Below, one piece after another: positions 1-9,000 of a stretch of DNA of 64,000 nucleotides. Both the position numbers and the translations under genes were made by a program. The DNA is from Arthrobacter cavernae (lineage in GTDB: Bacteria > Actinomycetota > Actinomycetes > Actinomycetales > Micrococcaceae). Position 1 is the stretch's first letter. Each line of letters opens with the position of its first letter. A model generated the notes under the pieces. That model was not told the DNA's origin. It saw only the letters and a list, made by a program, of their open reading frames with translations, and did no database searches. Where the stretch lies: NCBI RefSeq assembly GCF_017368795.1, contig NZ_JAFNLL010000007.1:124001-188000 (forward strand), given 5' to 3'.

Positions 1-46
1 GCCAGGGAACGGAGCCGAGACCGGCGAAACTGACCACGCCATTCAT
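1..46 (-). CDS. 5' end of an unidentified gene, cut by the window edge
   Basis: On the minus strand an ATG at 46 overlaps the amt stop codon (ATGA arrangement) and an open frame of 15 codons runs off the window. The peptide begins MNGVVSFAGLGSVPW, too short to name. The four-base overlap is the same junction seen twice in the operon just upstream, so it is probably the next gene of that transcription unit. Confidence 0.35.
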   Translation of the reverse strand, partial: MNGVVSFAGLGSVPW

Positions 47-1332
47 GTCCGCGACGGCGAACCGAGTTGCACGGGCTCCTCATCGATCACGTAGGCCTCC
101 TCCGCGTGGGCGGCGATATCGATGCCACGCAGTTCGTCCTCCGGATCGATCCGCAGCCCCACGGTGAGCTGGACGATCTTCGCGCTGATCCACGTGACAA
201 CGAAGGAGTACACCAGCACCGCGGCCGTGGCCAGGGCCTGCGTTCCGAGGAGCGTGAACCCGCCGCCGTAAAAGAGGCCCGCGGTCTTGTTCGGTGCGGC
301 TTCGATGGCGAACAGCCCGATCAGCAGAGTGCCGATGACGCCGCCCACCAGGTGGACGCCGACGACGTCGAGCGAGTCGTCGAAGCCGAGGCGGAACTTC
401 CACTCGATGGCCAGGGAGCACACAGCCCCGGCGATCGCTCCGATGGCGATGGCGCCCAGTGGGCCGACGGCGCCGCAGGCCGGGGTGATGGCGACCAGGC
501 CGGCGACCAGGCCGGAGGCGGCGCCCACACTGCTGGCCCGTCTGAGACGCAGGCGTTCGACGGCGATCCAACCCAGCAGGGCTGCCGCACCGGCGACTGC
601 CGTGTTGAGGAAGACAACCGCGGCGGAGTTGCCGGCAGCCAGGGCCGAACCGGCGTTGAAACCGAACCAACCCACCCAGAGCAGGCCTGCGCCCACCAGG
701 ACCAAGGGGCGGCTGTGCGGACGGACGTGCTCACTCTTCGGCCAGCCGGCGCTGCGGCCCAACACCAGGGAAAGTGCCAGGGCGGCGATTCCGGCGTTGA
801 TGTGTACGGCGGTTCCTCCGGCGAAGTCGATCGCCTTAATGCCGTTGAGGATCCAGCCGCCCGTAACGGAGCCATCGGGGGAGCTCAGCGCGAACACCCA
901 GTGCGCCACCGGGAGGTAGACGAGGGTGGACCAAATCCCGGCGAACAGCATCCAGGCGCCGAATTTCATCCGGCCTGCGGCGGCGCCGGCGATGATCGCC
1001 GTGGTAATTCCTGCGAAGAGGAGTTGGAAGGCCGCGAACAGGGCAACGGGGATGGGGGCGTCCGGGTTATCTGCCAGCAACTGGTCGAGGCCCGGGTATT
1101 GGGTCACGTCGCCGATCAGGCCAAGCTTGCCGACGGAATTGCCGAAAACGGCCGAATAGCCGAAGAGGGCCCAGAGGACGGCGACGACGCTCACGCCGCC
1201 GAAGCACATCATCATCATGTTCAGGATGCGGCGGGAACCGACCATGCCTCCGTAAAAGAGTGCCAGGGCCGGGATAAGGATGCAGACCAAGGCCGCTGCG
1301 GCCAGGATCCATGCGGTGTGTCCGGTATCCAC
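43..1332 (-). CDS. amt: Ammonium/methylammonium channel, Amt family
   Basis: A 429-residue, very hydrophobic protein with about eleven membrane segments. It carries Amt/MEP/Rh hallmarks: FYGGM near the N terminus, DFAGGTAVHINAG in the middle and DVVGVHLVGG toward the C terminus, the latter two spanning the pore histidines. It should conduct ammonium and possibly methylammonium across the cytoplasmic membrane. The start is a GTG at 1332 preceded by TTGGAG six bases upstream. It follows the N-demethylase gene by about 70 bases on the same strand, which fits uptake of the nitrogen substrates handled here, although amt genes also occur with general nitrogen control. The C-terminal tail is short and acidic. 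Family assignment is firm; the link to methylamine uptake is inference. Confidence 0.93.
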   Translation of the reverse strand: MDTGHTAWILAAAALVCILIPALALFYGGMVGSRRILNMMMMCFGGVSVVAVLWALFGYSAVFGNSVGKLGLIGDVTQYPGLDQLLADNPDAPIPVALFAAFQLLFAGITTAIIAGAAAGRMKFGAWMLFAGIWSTLVYLPVAHWVFALSSPDGSVTGGWILNGIKAIDFAGGTAVHINAGIAALALSLVLGRSAGWPKSEHVRPHSRPLVLVGAGLLWVGWFGFNAGSALAAGNSAAVVFLNTAVAGAAALLGWIAVERLRLRRASSVGAASGLVAGLVAITPACGAVGPLGAIAIGAIAGAVCSLAIEWKFRLGFDDSLDVVGVHLVGGVIGTLLIGLFAIEAAPNKTAGLFYGGGFTLLGTQALATAAVLVYSFVVTWISAKIVQLTVGLRIDPEDELRGIDIAAHAEEAYVIDEEPVQLGSPSRT

Positions 1333-1401
1333 GGAAACTCCAATCGTTGGGTGCGTTGGGATGGTGAAGGATTGGGATGGTGAAGGAACGGAGAGGTGCT
1401 G

Positions 1402-2385
1402 TCAGGCGCCGAGGAGCCAGCGCGAGGCGGCGTGCCTGTACCGGCTGATGCCTTTGTAGTCGGCCATGTCCTCGGGAAGTTCGGCGAGCACTTTGCCGAG
1501 GCGTTCCCGCCAGGCGGGGACCGTGGCCAGTTCTTCGAGGGAGGCCAGGTGGGTGCGGACAAGGAACATCAGGGCTCCCGACCGGGGGAGCCGGACGAGG
1601 TGCTGCACTTCGACCCGCAGGTGGAGGCGGGCGGGCAAAGCCGGGTCATCGGCCACCGAGGTTCTGTCCGGCCCCCACTCCGGGTAGGTTTCGATCGAGG
1701 TATCGAGGCGGCGGCCCACCGTCATGGTCCAGTTGCTGCGCCGGTAGTCCTGGCCCGGCTGCAGCCTCATGAGGAACTGCTGGGCGCGGGTGATGATCTC
1801 TTCCTCGCGGATGCGGGGCACCGGCCCGTGCACCTCCAGGAAGCGCATGCCGACGTCGAAGCCCATGGACCAGTCGGCCGCGAAGGTCACCACTCCGCCG
1901 TCGAGCCATAATGCGTCCTCCCGCTGGTCCAGCAGGACGATGTCCTCCTGGACCTGGCTCGACAGGAAACCGAGCGGGCCGCCCGGGAGCGAGGAATCGT
2001 CTCCCACCGTGAATTCCCACTCTTCGCCGAGGAGCCGGTTGTTCCAGCGACAGGCCCGGCCGGCGCGGCTGAATTCCATGTCTTCGGGGTATTCCGAGGC
2101 CAGAGTCTCCAGGACGGTCAGCAAAGCGTCCCAAGCTGCCGGGCGCATGTGGTCCAGCAGCGCCAGGCGGCTGGGATCGCGCCGCAGGATGGCGTCCCGT
2201 TCGGCGAGTTCGGCGCGGTAGTCGCCGTCGATCTCGATCAGCTTGTCTCCCCAGCTTCCGGCGGGGGTTGCCACGGTTGTCAGGGCCGGTTCGACGTTCG
2301 CGCTGTAGCGGTACGCGTCCTCTGGGAAGGGGAACGGGAACCGTGCCAGCCGGTGATCCAGGGTTGCAGGGAGGGCGGTGTTCAT
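1402..2385 (-). CDS. DUF3445 heme-dependent oxidative N-demethylase (dimethylamine monooxygenase component)
   Basis: 327 residues beginning MNTALPATLDHRLARFPFPF. The ATG at 2385 overlaps the stop of the reductase gene (ATGA); a longer frame to 2430 exists but would intrude into that gene. Family features are the N-terminal FPFP motif, SNWTMTVGRRLDTSIETYPE and a following LHLRVEVQHLVRLPRSGA block, typical of DUF3445 proteins known as heme-dependent oxidative N-demethylases. With the adjacent reductase and DmmA-like protein it should form a multicomponent enzyme removing one methyl group from dimethylamine (or a related secondary methylamine) as formaldehyde. Family and neighbours are clear; the exact substrate is inferred from the GmaS/Mgs genes across the divergent promoter. 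Confidence 0.85.
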   Translation of the reverse strand: MNTALPATLDHRLARFPFPFPEDAYRYSANVEPALTTVATPAGSWGDKLIEIDGDYRAELAERDAILRRDPSRLALLDHMRPAAWDALLTVLETLASEYPEDMEFSRAGRACRWNNRLLGEEWEFTVGDDSSLPGGPLGFLSSQVQEDIVLLDQREDALWLDGGVVTFAADWSMGFDVGMRFLEVHGPVPRIREEEIITRAQQFLMRLQPGQDYRRSNWTMTVGRRLDTSIETYPEWGPDRTSVADDPALPARLHLRVEVQHLVRLPRSGALMFLVRTHLASLEELATVPAWRERLGKVLAELPEDMADYKGISRYRHAASRWLLGA

Positions 2386-3338
2386 AGCTCCAGCTCCAGG
2401 TGTGGCTCGTGGCTGCGGGAGACGCAGCACATGATGGTGGTGTTGGCGGCCTTATCGCTTTCGGACAAATACAGGTCGCGGTGTTCGGGGCGGCCCTTGC
2501 TGACCGGAATGCGGCACTCCCCGCAGACTCCCTGCCGGCACAGGTTCGGCACCGGCACGCCGGAGTTTTCGAGTGCCTCCAACAAGGAGGTGCCGGACGG
2601 TACGTCCACGGACCGGCCGGTACGTGCCAGGTGGGCGGTGAAGGGCTTTCCCGGGTCAAGGTCCGCGGCTCCGAAGGCCTCCAGGTGCAGCCGTGATTCG
2701 GGCCAGCATGCGGAGCGTGCTTCGGCAATGACGCTGTCCATGAAGCCAAGCGGACCGCAGACGTGCAGGTGCGTGCCAAGCGGCTGTCGCCGCAGTGCTT
2801 CGGCCAGCCCGGTCCGGAATGCCTTCCGTTCCGTGAACTCCATGAGAAACAACGACGGCGAACTTCCGCACAAGGCGCGGATGTCCTCCAGATGGGCGGC
2901 GTGCCCGGGCCGGAACGAGTAGAGCAGCTCGGCCTCCCGGCCCCAGGCTGCCGCGGCCCGCAGATGGGAAAGAATGGGGGTGATCCCGATCCCGCCGGCG
3001 ATGAGCAAATGGCGCCGGGCCGTAGCGACGGGCGGGAACGCGCTCCGGGGGCCGGACACTTTGACCCGCTCGCCGTGCCGGAACCGGTGGACGGCAGAGG
3101 AACCTCCTCGGCCGTCCGGGCGTAGCTGGACGGAGATGCGGTACTCCTCAGGGGAATCGCCGGACCCCGTGAGGGAGTAGGCGTTGGCCCTGCCCCCGCA
3201 CTCTATGACGATGTGGCTTCCGGGGATGTAGCTGGGCAGGACCTCCTGCTGTCCAGCGGATATGCGCCGCAGTACGATCTCGCGGATGTCCGGGGCAATG
3301 TATTTTGAGTCCGCGACGGCGAGTTCCAGCACGTTCAT
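2382..3338 (-). CDS. PDR/VanB-type FNR-like reductase with C-terminal 2Fe-2S domain
   Basis: 318 residues. The N-terminal half is a ferredoxin-reductase-like flavin barrel (NAYSLTGSGDSPEEYRISV, near residue 50), followed by a nucleotide-binding half containing LLIAGGIGITPILSHL (near 110). The C-terminal 90 residues are a plant-type ferredoxin with NLCRQGVCGECRIPV and a final cysteine in IMCCVSRS, the four iron-sulfur ligands. It should pass electrons from NAD(P)H to the heme N-demethylase. Both ends are translationally coupled: its ATG overlaps the stop of the DmmA-like gene and its stop overlaps the next ATG. Related reductases serve vanillate and phthalate oxygenases, but no Rieske oxygenase is present, so the DUF3445 protein is the likely partner. 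Confidence 0.88.
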   Translation of the reverse strand: MNVLELAVADSKYIAPDIREIVLRRISAGQQEVLPSYIPGSHIVIECGGRANAYSLTGSGDSPEEYRISVQLRPDGRGGSSAVHRFRHGERVKVSGPRSAFPPVATARRHLLIAGGIGITPILSHLRAAAAWGREAELLYSFRPGHAAHLEDIRALCGSSPSLFLMEFTERKAFRTGLAEALRRQPLGTHLHVCGPLGFMDSVIAEARSACWPESRLHLEAFGAADLDPGKPFTAHLARTGRSVDVPSGTSLLEALENSGVPVPNLCRQGVCGECRIPVSKGRPEHRDLYLSESDKAANTTIMCCVSRSHEPHLELEL

Positions 3339-3886
3339 CGGATGGCCTCCAAGATTCGTCCTACGCCGGCTGGCGTCGTTCTTCCAGCCGGCTCTTCGGC
3401 GCCGGCCATGAAGCCCAGGTAGCTTGCGGTCCGGCGCGAAAAATGGTGATAGATCTCAAGGTTCCGGCCGCAGCCGGAGCACGGAACGATGGCCCCGATG
3501 CCCTGCAGGGTCGCTGTCCGTGCCTTGCAATGGGGACAAAAGACGCGTTTCGCCCGGTCACTGGTCACCGCCAGGATCAGCTCTTCGCCGACGAGTCCCG
3601 ATTCGAGGGCAAGAGCCGAAGCCCGCTGCACGTCGACTTGTGGTCCGGCCAGCAGGATCCGAATCCCGACGGCGGCCGAGGTGATGTATTCGTCGAGCCT
3701 GCCGATGGCGAAACGGTCCGCTTCTTCCGCAACCACATGGCGTCTCCGCGACGGGGAAGGGGACCGGGCGAGCCACGCATCGGCAGCCGCCCTGCCCTCC
3801 TCTCCGAACGACAATGCAAAGAACTCGCGGGCCCGCCCAGGTGGAGCCGGTTCGTTGGTTGCCGGGACGCTGCTGTGCTGCCTCAT
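3335..3886 (-). CDS. dmmA: Dimethylamine monooxygenase subunit DmmA-like protein
   Basis: 183 residues if started at the ATG at 3886, one base past the cupin stop codon; a longer frame to 3931 would overlap the cupin gene by 44 bases and has no better ribosome site. The C-terminal third has paired cysteines (VFCPHCKA and VPCSGCGRNLEIYHHFSRR) followed by ASYLGFMA, a signature I associate with the DmmA C-terminal domain. The N-terminal part looks like a small alpha/beta domain. Its stop overlaps the reductase start (ATGA). It is a required partner of the dimethylamine monooxygenase in characterised systems; its exact electron-transfer or structural role cannot be read from sequence. Confidence 0.8.
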   Translation of the reverse strand: MRQHSSVPATNEPAPPGRAREFFALSFGEEGRAAADAWLARSPSPSRRRHVVAEEADRFAIGRLDEYITSAAVGIRILLAGPQVDVQRASALALESGLVGEELILAVTSDRAKRVFCPHCKARTATLQGIGAIVPCSGCGRNLEIYHHFSRRTASYLGFMAGAEEPAGRTTPAGVGRILEAIR

Positions 3887-3887
3887 C

Positions 3888-4268
3888 TCAGGGAGCGAAG
3901 GTGCGGTCGCCGACAAAGAAGCCCACGGCATGGTCCGGCGTCTCGAATTTCACCGTGGTGCCCTGGGGAAAGAAGAGGATGTCGCGTTCCTTGGCAACAG
4001 TGGTTTCGCCGCTCGCCATGTCGGTCAGGATGAATTCGCCCTGCACGACGATCTTCATTTCGTCGTAGGTGTACTCGTAGACCAGCGGTTCGCTCTTTTT
4101 GAGTTCGAAGAATCCGGCGCACATCGCCGAACCGCCGGGGTTGGCCAGGGAATCTCCGATGAAGGCTTCGGATCCCGGCACGTCCATGCCAGGCAGGCCG
4201 AGGTAGCCACTTTCGACTTTCTGGATGGCTCCGGCGGTGCTCAGGGTGCCCATCAGGGTGCTGTCCAT
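3888..4268 (-). CDS. Small cupin (EutQ-like) at the head of the amine operon
   Basis: 126 residues starting MDSTLMGTLSTAG at 4268. This start is chosen because AAGGAGC lies seven bases upstream; a longer frame to 4322 lacks such a site. A single cupin beta-barrel covers the C-terminal 90 residues, with VYEYTYDEMKIVVQGEF and DILFFPQGTTVKFETPDHAV resembling EutQ/ectoine-type cupins. The histidine metal set of classical cupins is largely absent, so it may bind a small ligand without metal, or be structural. First gene of the leftward operon, sharing a 233-bp divergent promoter region with gmaS. Confidence 0.75.
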   Translation of the reverse strand: MDSTLMGTLSTAGAIQKVESGYLGLPGMDVPGSEAFIGDSLANPGGSAMCAGFFELKKSEPLVYEYTYDEMKIVVQGEFILTDMASGETTVAKERDILFFPQGTTVKFETPDHAVGFFVGDRTFAP

Positions 4269-4501
4269 TGCTTGCTCCTTGGGTGATGTGTGTAGCGAGG
4301 GTCGATCACTAACAAGAAACAATAATCACTGACATTCAACCGCAGTGGGTTTCGGTCGGGTTAATTCGGCGTTGCCCCTCGCGGCGTCCGGCCGAAACAC
4401 CGTTTTTACATGAAGGGCGTTGTTCTGAAACATTCACTATGAGTAACTGTAGTCAACATAGTTTCCTGACAGGGAACGGATATGGAAAGATTGGATGCAC
4501 G
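4269..4501. promoter_or_regulatory. Divergent promoter region between the dmm-like and gmaS operons
   Basis: 233 bases, clearly more AT-rich than the flanking genes, separating two oppositely transcribed amine-utilisation operons. A short inverted repeat, ACTATG at 4436-4441 and CATAGT at 4458-4463, lies near the gmaS side, and a CACTG/CAGTG pair occurs near 4327-4347. No convincing -35/-10 pair or known regulator box could be assigned. Confidence 0.5.
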
Positions 4502-5881
4502 ATGACAGCACTCGTTTCAGACTCCGCCGCCGACCTGGCTGCCTTTAGCCAGGAAGCCCCCGGTCCCTTGGCCGAGCTTGCGGCCGCCCATGGCACGAGG
4601 TTCATCCTTGCCACCTTCGTGGACATGAACGGCAAGCCCTGTGCCAAGCTGGTGCCGGTCTCCGCGGTTGCCGAACTTGAGGCCGGGAAGCTCGGCTTCG
4701 CCGGTTACGCGGCGGGCCTGATCGGCCAGGACCCGCAGGACGGCGATCTGTGCGCCATGCCGGACCCGGCGAGCTTCACCCCGCTGGACTCGGTGCGTCC
4801 GGGCCTTGCGCTGGTCCATTGCGATCCCTACGTGGATGGCAAGCCCTGGCCATTCGCGCCCCGGGTCATTCTGAAGCAGGCGCTGGCGCGGCTTGCGGAG
4901 CGGAACATGTCCGCCAAGGCCGGGGCCGAAGTGGAGTACTACCTGGTGACCAAGGACGACGACGGTGTACTCGCCACGGCCGACGCCAAGGACGACGGTG
5001 CCCACCCCTGTTACGACGCACGTGGCGTGACCCGGATGTATGAGCACTTGACGGAGATCTCGGACGTCATGAACGGCTTGGGCTGGGGCAATTACGCCAA
5101 CGACCATGAGGACGGCGCGGGCCAGTTCGAGCAGAACTTCGACTACGACGATGCCCTGGTCACCGCGGACCGCGTGGTCACGCTCCGGTACCTCCTCAAC
5201 GTCTTCGCCGAGCAGCGCGGCATGGTGGCGACCTTCATGCCCAAGCCGTTCACCAACCGCACGGGAAACGGCCTGCATTTCCACCTTTCGCTCTGGGATG
5301 CCGACGGCGGCGGGGAACTTTTCCCGACAGCAGGCGAGGACCCGCATGGGCTGGGTTTTTCAGGAACTGCGTACAGCTTCCTGGCGGGAATTCTGGACCA
5401 CGCTCCGGCGCTGCAGGCGTTCCTTGCTCCCACGGTCAACTCCTATAAGCGGACCGGGGCGACCAGCACAGAGTCCGGAGCCACCTGGTCCACCAACAAG
5501 GCCTCCTACGGCGGCAACGACCGGACCCACATGATCCGGGTTCCCGACACCCACCGCATCGAACTCCGTTCCGGGGACGGTTCCGCCAACCCGTACCTCG
5601 CGATCGCTGCCGTCATTGCCGCCGGCCTGGACGGACTGGACCGTCAACTCGATCCGGGAGCGCCGTGCGGGCCTGGAGAACGCCGGCTCGACGCCGCGAC
5701 CTTGCCGCCCACGCTCCTGCACGCCATGCAGGCACTGCGGGAGGACCCCGTGATCTTGTCCGCGCTCAGCGGATCCGAAGACGTAGGACGCTACTACGCC
5801 GCCGCGAAGGAGACCGAGTTCTTCCAGTGGCACAACCAGGTCACCGATTGGGAAGTCGCCCAGTACCTGACCGCCATCTGA
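4502..5881 (+). CDS. gmaS: Type III glutamine synthetase family; probable gamma-glutamylmethylamide synthetase
   Basis: 459 residues starting MTALVSDSAADLAAF. The glutamine-synthetase beta-grasp is at the N terminus (FVDMNGKPCAKLVP, near residue 40) and the catalytic barrel follows, with EVEYYLV (near 145), NGLHFHLSLWD (near 255) and RIELRSGDGSANPYLAIAA (near 355). The family joins glutamate to ammonia or, in GmaS, to methylamine, using ATP. Here it is followed directly by the three MgsABC-type genes and lies opposite a methylamine-producing monooxygenase, so GmaS is the best reading. A GlnT-type glutamine synthetase with the same fold cannot be excluded from sequence. The in-frame upstream ATG at 4439 was rejected because its extension is not conserved-looking and lies in the promoter region. 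Confidence 0.87.
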   Translation: MTALVSDSAADLAAFSQEAPGPLAELAAAHGTRFILATFVDMNGKPCAKLVPVSAVAELEAGKLGFAGYAAGLIGQDPQDGDLCAMPDPASFTPLDSVRPGLALVHCDPYVDGKPWPFAPRVILKQALARLAERNMSAKAGAEVEYYLVTKDDDGVLATADAKDDGAHPCYDARGVTRMYEHLTEISDVMNGLGWGNYANDHEDGAGQFEQNFDYDDALVTADRVVTLRYLLNVFAEQRGMVATFMPKPFTNRTGNGLHFHLSLWDADGGGELFPTAGEDPHGLGFSGTAYSFLAGILDHAPALQAFLAPTVNSYKRTGATSTESGATWSTNKASYGGNDRTHMIRVPDTHRIELRSGDGSANPYLAIAAVIAAGLDGLDRQLDPGAPCGPGERRLDAATLPPTLLHAMQALREDPVILSALSGSEDVGRYYAAAKETEFFQWHNQVTDWEVAQYLTAI

Positions 5882-5936
5882 CCCTGGACCACAACCGCCC
5901 GCAACCACCAAAGAAACCAAGGAAGAGGAACACGCC

Positions 5937-6845
5937 ATGTGCGGAATCGCCGCATTGCAGCTTCGCAATCCCCAGCTGCGCCCGAAAATGGGCTCCCTGC
6001 TCTCCACCATGCTCTGCGAAATCGTCGACCGCGGCCCGGATTCGGCCGGCCTCGCCGTCTATGACAACCCCGAACTCAACACTCTCGGAAAGAGCACCCT
6101 CAGCCTCCTGGGCGCGGATCTGGAGATCAGCTCCGCGGACATCGACGCCCTGCTGGCCGAGCTGCTTCCGGAAGGAGCAACGTCCGAAGTCCGGATTGTC
6201 GGAGACACCACCCTCGTCTCTGCAGAAGTCGCCACCGAGGACCTCGCCGGTGCGGTGGCGCGGGCCTACCCGGAAGCGGTCGTCGCCGGACGTGGCGAGC
6301 GGGTCACCGTCATGAAGAGCGTGGGCCACCCCGTGGAAGTGGCTGAACGCCACGGACTTGAGGGCATGTACGGCTCCCAGGCCGTGAGCCACACCCGGAT
6401 GGCGACCGAATCGGCCGTCACCGCGGGCGGTTCGCATCCTTTCTCGGTGGCCAACGACCTGTGCCTGGTGCACAACGGTTCCTTTTCCAACCATGCGTCC
6501 GTGCGCCGGGAACTCAAGCGCCTCGGGGTCGAGTTCGATTCCGAGAACGACACCGAGGTGGGCGCCCGTTACGTGGCCCACCGCCTCCAGCAGGGCGACG
6601 ACCTCGAAACGGCACTGGTGAACCTCGGCAAGGTCCTGGACGGCTTCTACACCCTGGTGGTCACCACAGCGGACAGCATGGCCGTGGTCCGCGATCCCAT
6701 CGCCTGCAAGCCGGCAATCATCGCCGAAACCGATGACTGGGTGGCCATGGCCTCCGAGTTCCGTGCCCTTGCCGAATTGCCGGGGATCGAGAACGCCCGC
6801 ATTTTCGAACCCGAGCCCGGCCGTGTTTACACCTGGTCGCTCTGA
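5937..6845 (+). CDS. mgsA: Class II glutamine amidotransferase; N-methylglutamate synthase subunit A
   Basis: 302 residues beginning MCGIAALQL, so Cys2 becomes the N-terminal nucleophile of an Ntn-hydrolase glutaminase. DRGPDSAGLAVYD (residues 30-45), HTRMATESAVTAGGSHPF (near 150) and LVHNGSFSNH (near 180) are the usual glutaminase motifs. Unlike GlmS or PurF there is no second domain: this is the separated amidotransferase subunit of the GlxB/MgsA type. It should release the amine from gamma-glutamylmethylamide or glutamine for transfer on MgsC. It is 56 bases downstream of gmaS and 40 bases upstream of mgsB in one operon. Confidence 0.87.
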   Translation: MCGIAALQLRNPQLRPKMGSLLSTMLCEIVDRGPDSAGLAVYDNPELNTLGKSTLSLLGADLEISSADIDALLAELLPEGATSEVRIVGDTTLVSAEVATEDLAGAVARAYPEAVVAGRGERVTVMKSVGHPVEVAERHGLEGMYGSQAVSHTRMATESAVTAGGSHPFSVANDLCLVHNGSFSNHASVRRELKRLGVEFDSENDTEVGARYVAHRLQQGDDLETALVNLGKVLDGFYTLVVTTADSMAVVRDPIACKPAIIAETDDWVAMASEFRALAELPGIENARIFEPEPGRVYTWSL

Positions 6846-6885
6846 GTCCGCGCCGATCTTTCCCTACAGTCCCTAAGGAGTCCCA

Positions 6886-7611
6886 GTGACCACCACCCTT
6901 GAAACCAGCCTGACGGCGCAAGGCGCCGAAGCGCCTGTGGAAACATTCGACCTCAAAGTCGACGATGTCCGCGCCCTCAACAAGGCAATCCACCAATCGG
7001 CAAACGGCAGGTCCTTCGCCGTCGAACACCCCGGCGGCAAGCACAGCCTCGCGGTCGGCGTGAACGCAAGCCTCGACGTCGAAATCAACGGCCATGCCGG
7101 CTACTATGCAGCCGGCATGAACCAGGGCGGGCGCATCACCATCCACGGCAACGCCGGTGTCGGTGTCGCTGAAAACATGATGTCCGGCATCGTCCACGTG
7201 ACCGGTGATGCCTCCCAGTCCGCCGGTGCCACCGCCCATGGCGGACTGCTGGTCATCGACGGCAACGCCTCGGCGCGGTGCGGAATCTCCATGAAGGGCG
7301 TGGACATCGTGGTCGGCGGGAACATCGGCCACATGTCCGCCTTCATGGCCCAGGCAGGACGACTTGTAGTGTGCGGCGATGCCGGGGAGGCCCTGGGCGA
7401 CTCCATTTACGAGGCCCGAATCTACGTCAAGGGCAAGGTCGCTTCCCTGGGGGCGGACTGCGTCGCGAAGGAGATGCGCGAGGAGCACCTGGCCGAACTC
7501 GCAGGCCTCCTCCACGCCGCCGGCCGGGACGGTGACCCCGCGGATTTCACCCGCTACGGCTCCGCCCGCACCCTCTACAACTTCCACGTCGACAACTCCA
7601 GCGCCTACTAG
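6886..7611 (+). CDS. mgsB: N-methylglutamate synthase subunit B (glutamate-synthase GXGXG domain)
   Basis: 241 residues with a GTG start at 6886 and AAGGAG eight bases before it. Residues 60-190 form a right-handed beta-helix of repeated glycine turns (NQGGRITIHGNAGVGVAENM, AGATAHGGLLVIDGNASARC, VGGNIGHMSAFMAQAG), the GXGXG domain found at the C terminus of the glutamate synthase large subunit and here a separate protein. It is thought to be structural, holding the amidotransferase and FMN subunits together. The stop is nine bases before mgsC. Confidence 0.86.
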   Translation: MTTTLETSLTAQGAEAPVETFDLKVDDVRALNKAIHQSANGRSFAVEHPGGKHSLAVGVNASLDVEINGHAGYYAAGMNQGGRITIHGNAGVGVAENMMSGIVHVTGDASQSAGATAHGGLLVIDGNASARCGISMKGVDIVVGGNIGHMSAFMAQAGRLVVCGDAGEALGDSIYEARIYVKGKVASLGADCVAKEMREEHLAELAGLLHAAGRDGDPADFTRYGSARTLYNFHVDNSSAY

Positions 7612-7620
7612 GAGACCGCC

Positions 7621-9000
7621 ATGACCCTCACCGCCCCTGACCACACCCAGGCAGTCCCGGCCCTTGCCGCACCTTCCCTCGCGGAGCTCGGCCTGCGCGA
7701 ATCAGCCACCTTCGATCGAGCCACCATCGCGGACATCCAGCGCGCCGCCGAAACCGGCATTTACGACATCCGCGGCTGGGGCGCCAAGCGCAAGGTTCCG
7801 CACTTCGACGACCTGCTCTTCCTCGGCGCCTCCATGTCCCGCTACCCGCTGGAGGGCTACCGCGAAAAGTGCGGCACCGACGTCGTGCTCGGTGGCCGCT
7901 ACGCCTCCAAGCCCCTGCGCCTGGAGACCCCGGTGACCATCGCCGGCATGAGCTTCGGCGCTCTCTCCGCTAACGCGAAGGAGGCCCTGGGCCGCGGCGC
8001 CAGCGCCGTGGGCACCTCCACAACAACGGGCGACGGCGGCATGACGCCTGAGGAGCGCGGCCAGTCCAAGCACCTCGTCTATCAGTACCTGCCCTCCCGC
8101 TACGGCATGAACCCCGATGACCTGCGCAAGGCTGACGCCATCGAAGTGGTTCTCGGCCAGGGCGCGAAGCCGGGCGGCGGCGGCATGCTCCTGGGCCAGA
8201 AGATCACCGAACGCGTGGCCGGAATGCGCACGCTGCCGATCGGCATCGACCAGCGCTCGGCCTGCCGGCACCCCGACTGGACCGGCCCGGACGACCTCGA
8301 GATCAAGATCGCCGAACTGCGGGAAATCACCGACTGGGAGAAGCCGATCTACGTCAAGATCGGTGCTTCGCGCCCCTACTACGACACCGCGCTGGCCGTG
8401 AAGTCCGGCGCGGACGTCGTGGTCCTTGACGGCATGCAGGGCGGAACCGCCGCCACCCAGCAAGTCTTCATCGAAAACGTCGGCATCCCCACGCTCGCCG
8501 CCATCCCGCAGGCTGTCCAGGCGCTGCAGGAGCTCGGCATGCACCGCAAGGTCCAGCTCATCGTCTCCGGCGGCATCCGCACCGGCGCCGACGTCGCCAA
8601 GGCCATGGCCCTGGGTGCGGACGCCGTCGCCATCGGCACGGCCGCGCTCATCGCCCTCGGCGACAACAACCCGCGCTACGCCGCCGAATACGCAAAGCTC
8701 GGCTCCGCGGCCGGCTTCTACGACGACTTCCAGGACGGCCGCGACCCCGCGGGCATCAGCACCCAGGACCCGGAGCTGTCCGCGCGGCTGGACCCCGTGG
8801 CCGGCGGGCGCCGCATCGCCAACTACCTCCGCGTACTGACCATGGAGGCCCAGACCATCGCACGTGCCTGCGGCAAGGCCCACCTGCACAACCTGGAACC
8901 GGAGGACTTGGTGGCACTGACCATCGAGTCGGCCGCGATGGCCCGCGTCCCGCTCGCCGGCACCTCCTGGGTTCCCGGCGCCACGGGTACGGGTTTCTGA
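7621..9000 (+). CDS. mgsC: FMN-binding glutamate synthase family protein; N-methylglutamate synthase subunit C
   Basis: 459 residues corresponding to the FMN/iron-sulfur synthase domain of GltB. Recognisable parts are TPVTIAGMSFGALSANAKEA (near 105), TGDGGMTPEERGQSKHLVYQ (near 140), the glycine-rich GAKPGGGGMLLGQKITE (near 180) and VVLDGMQGGTAATQQVF plus IVSGGIRTGADVAKAMALGA (near 270-330), a TIM-barrel phosphate-binding site for FMN. It should combine 2-oxoglutarate with the imino-methyl group to give N-methylglutamate. The stop codon overlaps the next start (TGATG), implying coupling to the oxidase. Confidence 0.88.
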   Translation: MTLTAPDHTQAVPALAAPSLAELGLRESATFDRATIADIQRAAETGIYDIRGWGAKRKVPHFDDLLFLGASMSRYPLEGYREKCGTDVVLGGRYASKPLRLETPVTIAGMSFGALSANAKEALGRGASAVGTSTTTGDGGMTPEERGQSKHLVYQYLPSRYGMNPDDLRKADAIEVVLGQGAKPGGGGMLLGQKITERVAGMRTLPIGIDQRSACRHPDWTGPDDLEIKIAELREITDWEKPIYVKIGASRPYYDTALAVKSGADVVVLDGMQGGTAATQQVFIENVGIPTLAAIPQAVQALQELGMHRKVQLIVSGGIRTGADVAKAMALGADAVAIGTAALIALGDNNPRYAAEYAKLGSAAGFYDDFQDGRDPAGISTQDPELSARLDPVAGGRRIANYLRVLTMEAQTIARACGKAHLHNLEPEDLVALTIESAAMARVPLAGTSWVPGATGTGF